A DNA stretch of 64,000 nucleotides from Marinomonas rhizomae (GTDB lineage Bacteria > Pseudomonadota > Gammaproteobacteria > Pseudomonadales > Marinomonadaceae). A program made the translations under genes and the position numbers. This document shows positions 61,390 through 64,000 of the stretch, one piece after another. The notes below the pieces were generated by a model, which searched no databases, was not told the DNA's origin, and saw only the letters and a program-made list of their open reading frames with translations. The first letter of the stretch is position 1, and every line of letters starts with the position of its first letter. The stretch spans positions 434,001-498,000 of the forward strand of contig NZ_CP073343.1 in the NCBI RefSeq assembly GCF_024397855.1. The letters run 5' to 3'.

Positions 61390-62313
61390 TCATTCTGGAG
61401 GATGATTTTCGATCCAATGATCCGCGATGTCTCCACGGCGGGCGATCCAGACGTCGTCGTGGGATTGCACGTAGTCTAAGAATTTCTTCAGTGCTATAAA
61501 ACGACTTGGTTTACCGAGTGTTCGGCAGTGCATGCCGATGGACATCATTTTGGGTGCGGTCGCGCCTTCTTCATACAAACAATCAAAGTTGTCTTTCAAG
61601 TATTGGAAAAACTCCTCCGCGTGATTAAAGCCATAAGGCGAGGAAAACTTCATGTCGTTGCAGTCTAGTGTATACGGCACGATTAGGTGCGGTTTGCTGC
61701 CACCATTTGGAGTGTCGACCTTTACCCAGTAAGGTAGGTCGTCGCCGTAGTTGTCGGAATCGTATTTGAGTTGCGCTTGCTCGGCCACTAAGGCGCGAGT
61801 ATTTGGCGAGTCGCGCCCTGTGTACCAGCCAGCAGGTTTAACGCCGGTAACTTCTTCGATTAAGGCGAGCGCTTGTTGCATGTGTTCGCGTTCTTGCTCG
61901 ATGGGCATGTCTTGGTAGTGAATCCATTTTAAGCCATGGCAGACGATTTCGTGTTGGCCTTCGACAAAAGCTTTTGCTACTTCCGGATTGCGCTGTAAGG
62001 CGGTGGCGATGGCAAAAACCGTCAGCGGCAGTCCGCGTTTTTCGAATTCGTTAAGGATACGCCAAACGCCAGTGCGGGAGCCGTACTCGTAAAGGGATTC
62101 CATGCTCATGTGACGATCTTTGAAAGGCTGTGCACCGAAAATTTCCGACAAAAAAGTCTCGGCATGTTCATCACCATGTAAGACGCAGTTTTCACCGCCT
62201 TCTTCAAAGTTTAAAACAAACTGTAGGGCAACTCGGGCGTTGTTTGGCCATTTTACGTTTGGCAGCCCTTGGCGGCCATAACCCGCGTAATCGCGTTCTA
62301 AATAATGCTTCAT
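61390..62313 (-). CDS. puuE: Allantoinase PuuE (polysaccharide-deacetylase fold)
   Basis: 307 residues, the usual PuuE length. The opening 'YAGYGRQGLPNVKWPNNARVALQFVLNFEEGGE' and 'TVFAIATALQRNPEVAKAFVEGQHEIVCHG' match cofactor-type PuuE allantoinases, as does 'MMSIGMHCRTLGKPSRF'. It opens allantoin to allantoate, the substrate of the HpxK-like enzyme encoded at 50277. Last gene of the gntR-racemase-puuE operon, equivalent in order to Klebsiella hpxSAB. It converges on the fecI control region. Confidence 0.92.
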   Translation of the reverse strand: MKHYLERDYAGYGRQGLPNVKWPNNARVALQFVLNFEEGGENCVLHGDEHAETFLSEIFGAQPFKDRHMSMESLYEYGSRTGVWRILNEFEKRGLPLTVFAIATALQRNPEVAKAFVEGQHEIVCHGLKWIHYQDMPIEQEREHMQQALALIEEVTGVKPAGWYTGRDSPNTRALVAEQAQLKYDSDNYGDDLPYWVKVDTPNGGSKPHLIVPYTLDCNDMKFSSPYGFNHAEEFFQYLKDNFDCLYEEGATAPKMMSIGMHCRTLGKPSRFIALKKFLDYVQSHDDVWIARRGDIADHWIENHPPE

Positions 62314-62352
62314 GGTCTGTGTTCCATTGTTTGTAAGGTATTTTGGGAGCGG

Positions 62353-63084
62353 TTATAGACTCCAATGAGCATAGCGCCCAGTAAAAGCTTTGCTAACCCG
62401 CTGCCCATATTGACCTTTTTTAGAGGTTTGTAGGCCTAACTGATGCAATGATTCTGCCAGTTTTACCGCGGCGACAACGCCATCAATAATAGGAACCGGC
62501 AGTTCTGATGAAAGTTGTTTGACCAAATTCGACATGCCAGCACAACCTAGCACAATGGCATCGGCGCCATCTTGTTCGATAGCCGCTAAACATTCCGTTT
62601 TCAGAAGTTGATAGGCTTCAGGACCGATATTTTCTAATGCCAAAACAGGGATGTCGGTGGCTCTTACTCCGCTACAATGATGCTTATGACCATACTTTTG
62701 TAGTAAATGCTCACTCGCTGGTAAAGTGCGAGATAGCGTGGTTACAACACCAAAACGATGGGCAATCAGGCTGGCCATGTGAAAGCCCGCTTCAGCAATG
62801 CCGATGACAGGTGCGTCAGCTAATTCGCGCGCCGCATCTAAAGCTGGATCGCCAAAGCAAGCAATAATGTGAGCGTCGACACCTTGTTGTTTGCCTTGTT
62901 CGATAAGATCGAGAAGAGCCGCGCTGGCGATGACTTCATCAAAAGCACATTCGATGCTTTTTGGGCCATGCTCTGGAGTACTAGCGATAATATGGGTGCT
63001 ATCAAGAGCTATAGATTGCGCGCTCAGCGCCATAGCGTGAGTCATGTCGGCGCTGGTGTTTGGGTTGATTAGTTGGATTCGCAT
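62353..63084 (-). CDS. hpxA: Allantoin/hydantoin racemase (HyuE, HpxA-like)
   Basis: 243 residues, Asp/Glu racemase superfamily. The two catalytic cysteines stand in 'IIACFGDPALDAAR' and 'AIVLGCAGMSNL'. Opening 'MRIQLINPNTSADMTHAM' is typical of hydantoin/allantoin racemases. It interconverts allantoin enantiomers for the stereospecific allantoinase encoded 39 bp downstream. Start at ATG 63084 behind AGGAG. Hydantoin racemase is the alternative, but the PuuE neighbour favours allantoin. Confidence 0.9.
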   Translation of the reverse strand: MRIQLINPNTSADMTHAMALSAQSIALDSTHIIASTPEHGPKSIECAFDEVIASAALLDLIEQGKQQGVDAHIIACFGDPALDAARELADAPVIGIAEAGFHMASLIAHRFGVVTTLSRTLPASEHLLQKYGHKHHCSGVRATDIPVLALENIGPEAYQLLKTECLAAIEQDGADAIVLGCAGMSNLVKQLSSELPVPIIDGVVAAVKLAESLHQLGLQTSKKGQYGQRVSKAFTGRYAHWSL

Positions 63085-63091
63085 GGTGCTC

Positions 63092-63757
63092 CTAGCGGCC
63101 AAAAAGTTGTTGGAAATCTATGCTCTCTTCAGGTTTGCTTTCGAGAATGAGTGAGGATTTGATGTGTTTAAGGTGATGACTCATCCAGTTTTGCGCCTTG
63201 TCTGCGTTTCCTTGATCAAGAAGATCCAGTAGCTCCGAGTGTTCGCCGCAGTCGCAACCAACACTGCCGCGTGTGCCGTAAGCAGCCAGTATTAAAGAAG
63301 ATCGATAACAAAGCTGTTCGATAAAGCTGGCGAGCACTTTGTTGCCTGATAATGTGGCCAATTCATAATGAAAGCGAGCGGTTAACTGAATAGAGTCAGC
63401 AAGTTGATTACTTTCTTCTGCGTGTTTTTCTTCTATCGCCATAGTGCGAAAGCGTTGAGACTGCGCCGAATTCCAGTGCGATAGTAAAGCAGGGATGAGT
63501 TGTGGCTCGATTAATATTCGACTGTCTAGTACTTCTAATGCCTCTGCTTTGCTTGGGTGATTTACTTGTGCGCCTTTGTTTTTCTCGATCACCACAAAAT
63601 GTTCTAAGGCGAGCCGCTGTAATACTTTGCGAATGCCGGTTCTGCTTACGCCAAAGGCCTCTGATAGACGGTCTTCTGGTAAGCGCGCACCTGGTGGCAG
63701 TTGGTGTTCGACAATCGCTTTTAACATTTGTCGGTAGATGTTCTCGTCATTGGACAT
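63092..63757 (-). CDS. GntR-family regulator of allantoin genes (HpxS-like)
   Basis: About 221 residues: GntR HTH (EDRLSEAFGVSRTGIRKVLQRLALEHFVV) and FCD-type effector domain with 'FHYELATLSGNK' and 'GEHSELLDLLDQG'. Start at MSNDENIYR (63757) behind GAGAG, because the upstream frame is not conserved. First gene of the operon with racemase and puuE, the position of hpxS. GTATAC sites lie upstream and at the window end, probably its operators. Effector may be a ureide (inference). Confidence 0.87.
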   Translation of the reverse strand: MSNDENIYRQMLKAIVEHQLPPGARLPEDRLSEAFGVSRTGIRKVLQRLALEHFVVIEKNKGAQVNHPSKAEALEVLDSRILIEPQLIPALLSHWNSAQSQRFRTMAIEEKHAEESNQLADSIQLTARFHYELATLSGNKVLASFIEQLCYRSSLILAAYGTRGSVGCDCGEHSELLDLLDQGNADKAQNWMSHHLKHIKSSLILESKPEESIDFQQLFGR

Positions 63758-63774
63758 GTTGCTCTCTATTAACT

Positions 63775-63783
63775 GTATACAAT
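63775..63783. promoter_or_regulatory. GntR half-site GTATACAAT
   Basis: GTATACAAT just upstream of the HpxS-like gene; the reverse complement ATTGTATAC closes the window at 63992-64000. Together they suggest one operator motif shared by this gene and a divergent gene beyond the edge. Confidence 0.45.
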
Positions 63784-63991
63784 CTATTGGTAAATATTGT
63801 TGATGAAATAATATAGCACGACAACTCGTCAGGTACATCTCAAATAAAAGTCCAATCATGTTGCACAGAAATGGTGTGTTTATTTTGTTTTTGACTCGGA
63901 TTAGTGCGTTATAAGATGCTTTTATGTCTGTAAATTGTGTTTTTTCCTAAATTCTTGGGTTTCTGTTTTTGGCACATAAATTGTATTTGTC

Positions 63992-64000
63992 ATTGTATAC
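63992..64000. promoter_or_regulatory. GntR site ATTGTATAC at window end
   Basis: Reverse complement of the site at 63775, preceded by a related AATTGTATTT (63979-63989). The site may continue past the window edge. Confidence 0.4.

Noticed and set aside
1..64000. tRNA, rRNA, prophage, transposase or integrase genes
   Set aside because: None recognised on either strand; regions without coding genes are short and accounted for.

Overview
This 64-kb stretch is chromosomal DNA of a heterotrophic, probably marine gammaproteobacterium; gene content and moderate GC point to Marinomonas or another Oceanospirillales genus. That placement is inference from gene repertoire, since no rRNA, tRNA or other phylogenetic marker lies in the window. 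I see no phage genes, transposases or CRISPR arrays. Genes are dense, mostly in short operons with a divergently transcribed regulator at one end, and many operators can be read directly.

Layout. 1-14.5 kb: housekeeping and stress genes. These are a chemoreceptor tail, a radical SAM protein behind a LexA-type SOS box, a Zur-box-controlled FecCD-type metal ABC transporter, an MbnH-like di-haem protein, a full chemoreceptor, OsmC, GST/LysR, a monooxygenase gene broken by a stop codon, a drug/metabolite exporter fused to an acetyltransferase beside an Lrp regulator, the ohrR-ohr peroxide pair with three palindromic operators, phhB, and a lysine/alanine-rich HTH protein.

14.6-33 kb: a large sugar-acid locus. 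A minus-strand operon (lgoD-like, uxaB-like, uxaA, TRAP transporter) fits L-galactonate to D-tagaturonate to D-altronate to KDG. The adjacent fucU/lactonase/GntR operon and the divergent dehydratase-SDR-ABC transporter-FAH hydrolase-aldo/keto reductase operon fit the non-phosphorylative L-fucose route to pyruvate and lactate. The two dehydratases are paralogues of the D-altronate dehydratase family. I read the whole as one locus for L-fucose and L-galactose, 6-deoxy and 6-hydroxy versions of the same sugar, both found in algal polysaccharides.

33-41 kb: an AraC regulator with a membrane N-terminus, flanked by two near-identical 26-bp boxes in front of an alpha/beta hydrolase gene and a DUF805/lipoprotein pair. 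Then come LysR/HPP, two GNAT acetyltransferases and a TetR/MFS pair.

41-64 kb: purine (allantoin) catabolism in two blocks. A polar amino-acid-type ABC transporter, an RpiR regulator with two TGAAAC-N4-GTTTC operators, amidase, oxamate-amidohydrolase-like GGT, TauE permease, HpxJ-like aminotransferase, HpxK-like amidohydrolase and a cupin form one block. GntR, allantoin racemase and PuuE (hpxSAB order) form the other. Between them lies a complete iron-siderophore island (SBP, two permeases, ATPase, FhuF-like reductase, TonB receptor with STN domain, FecR, FecI) with two Fur-like boxes. A 400-bp repeat-rich segment sits near the junction.
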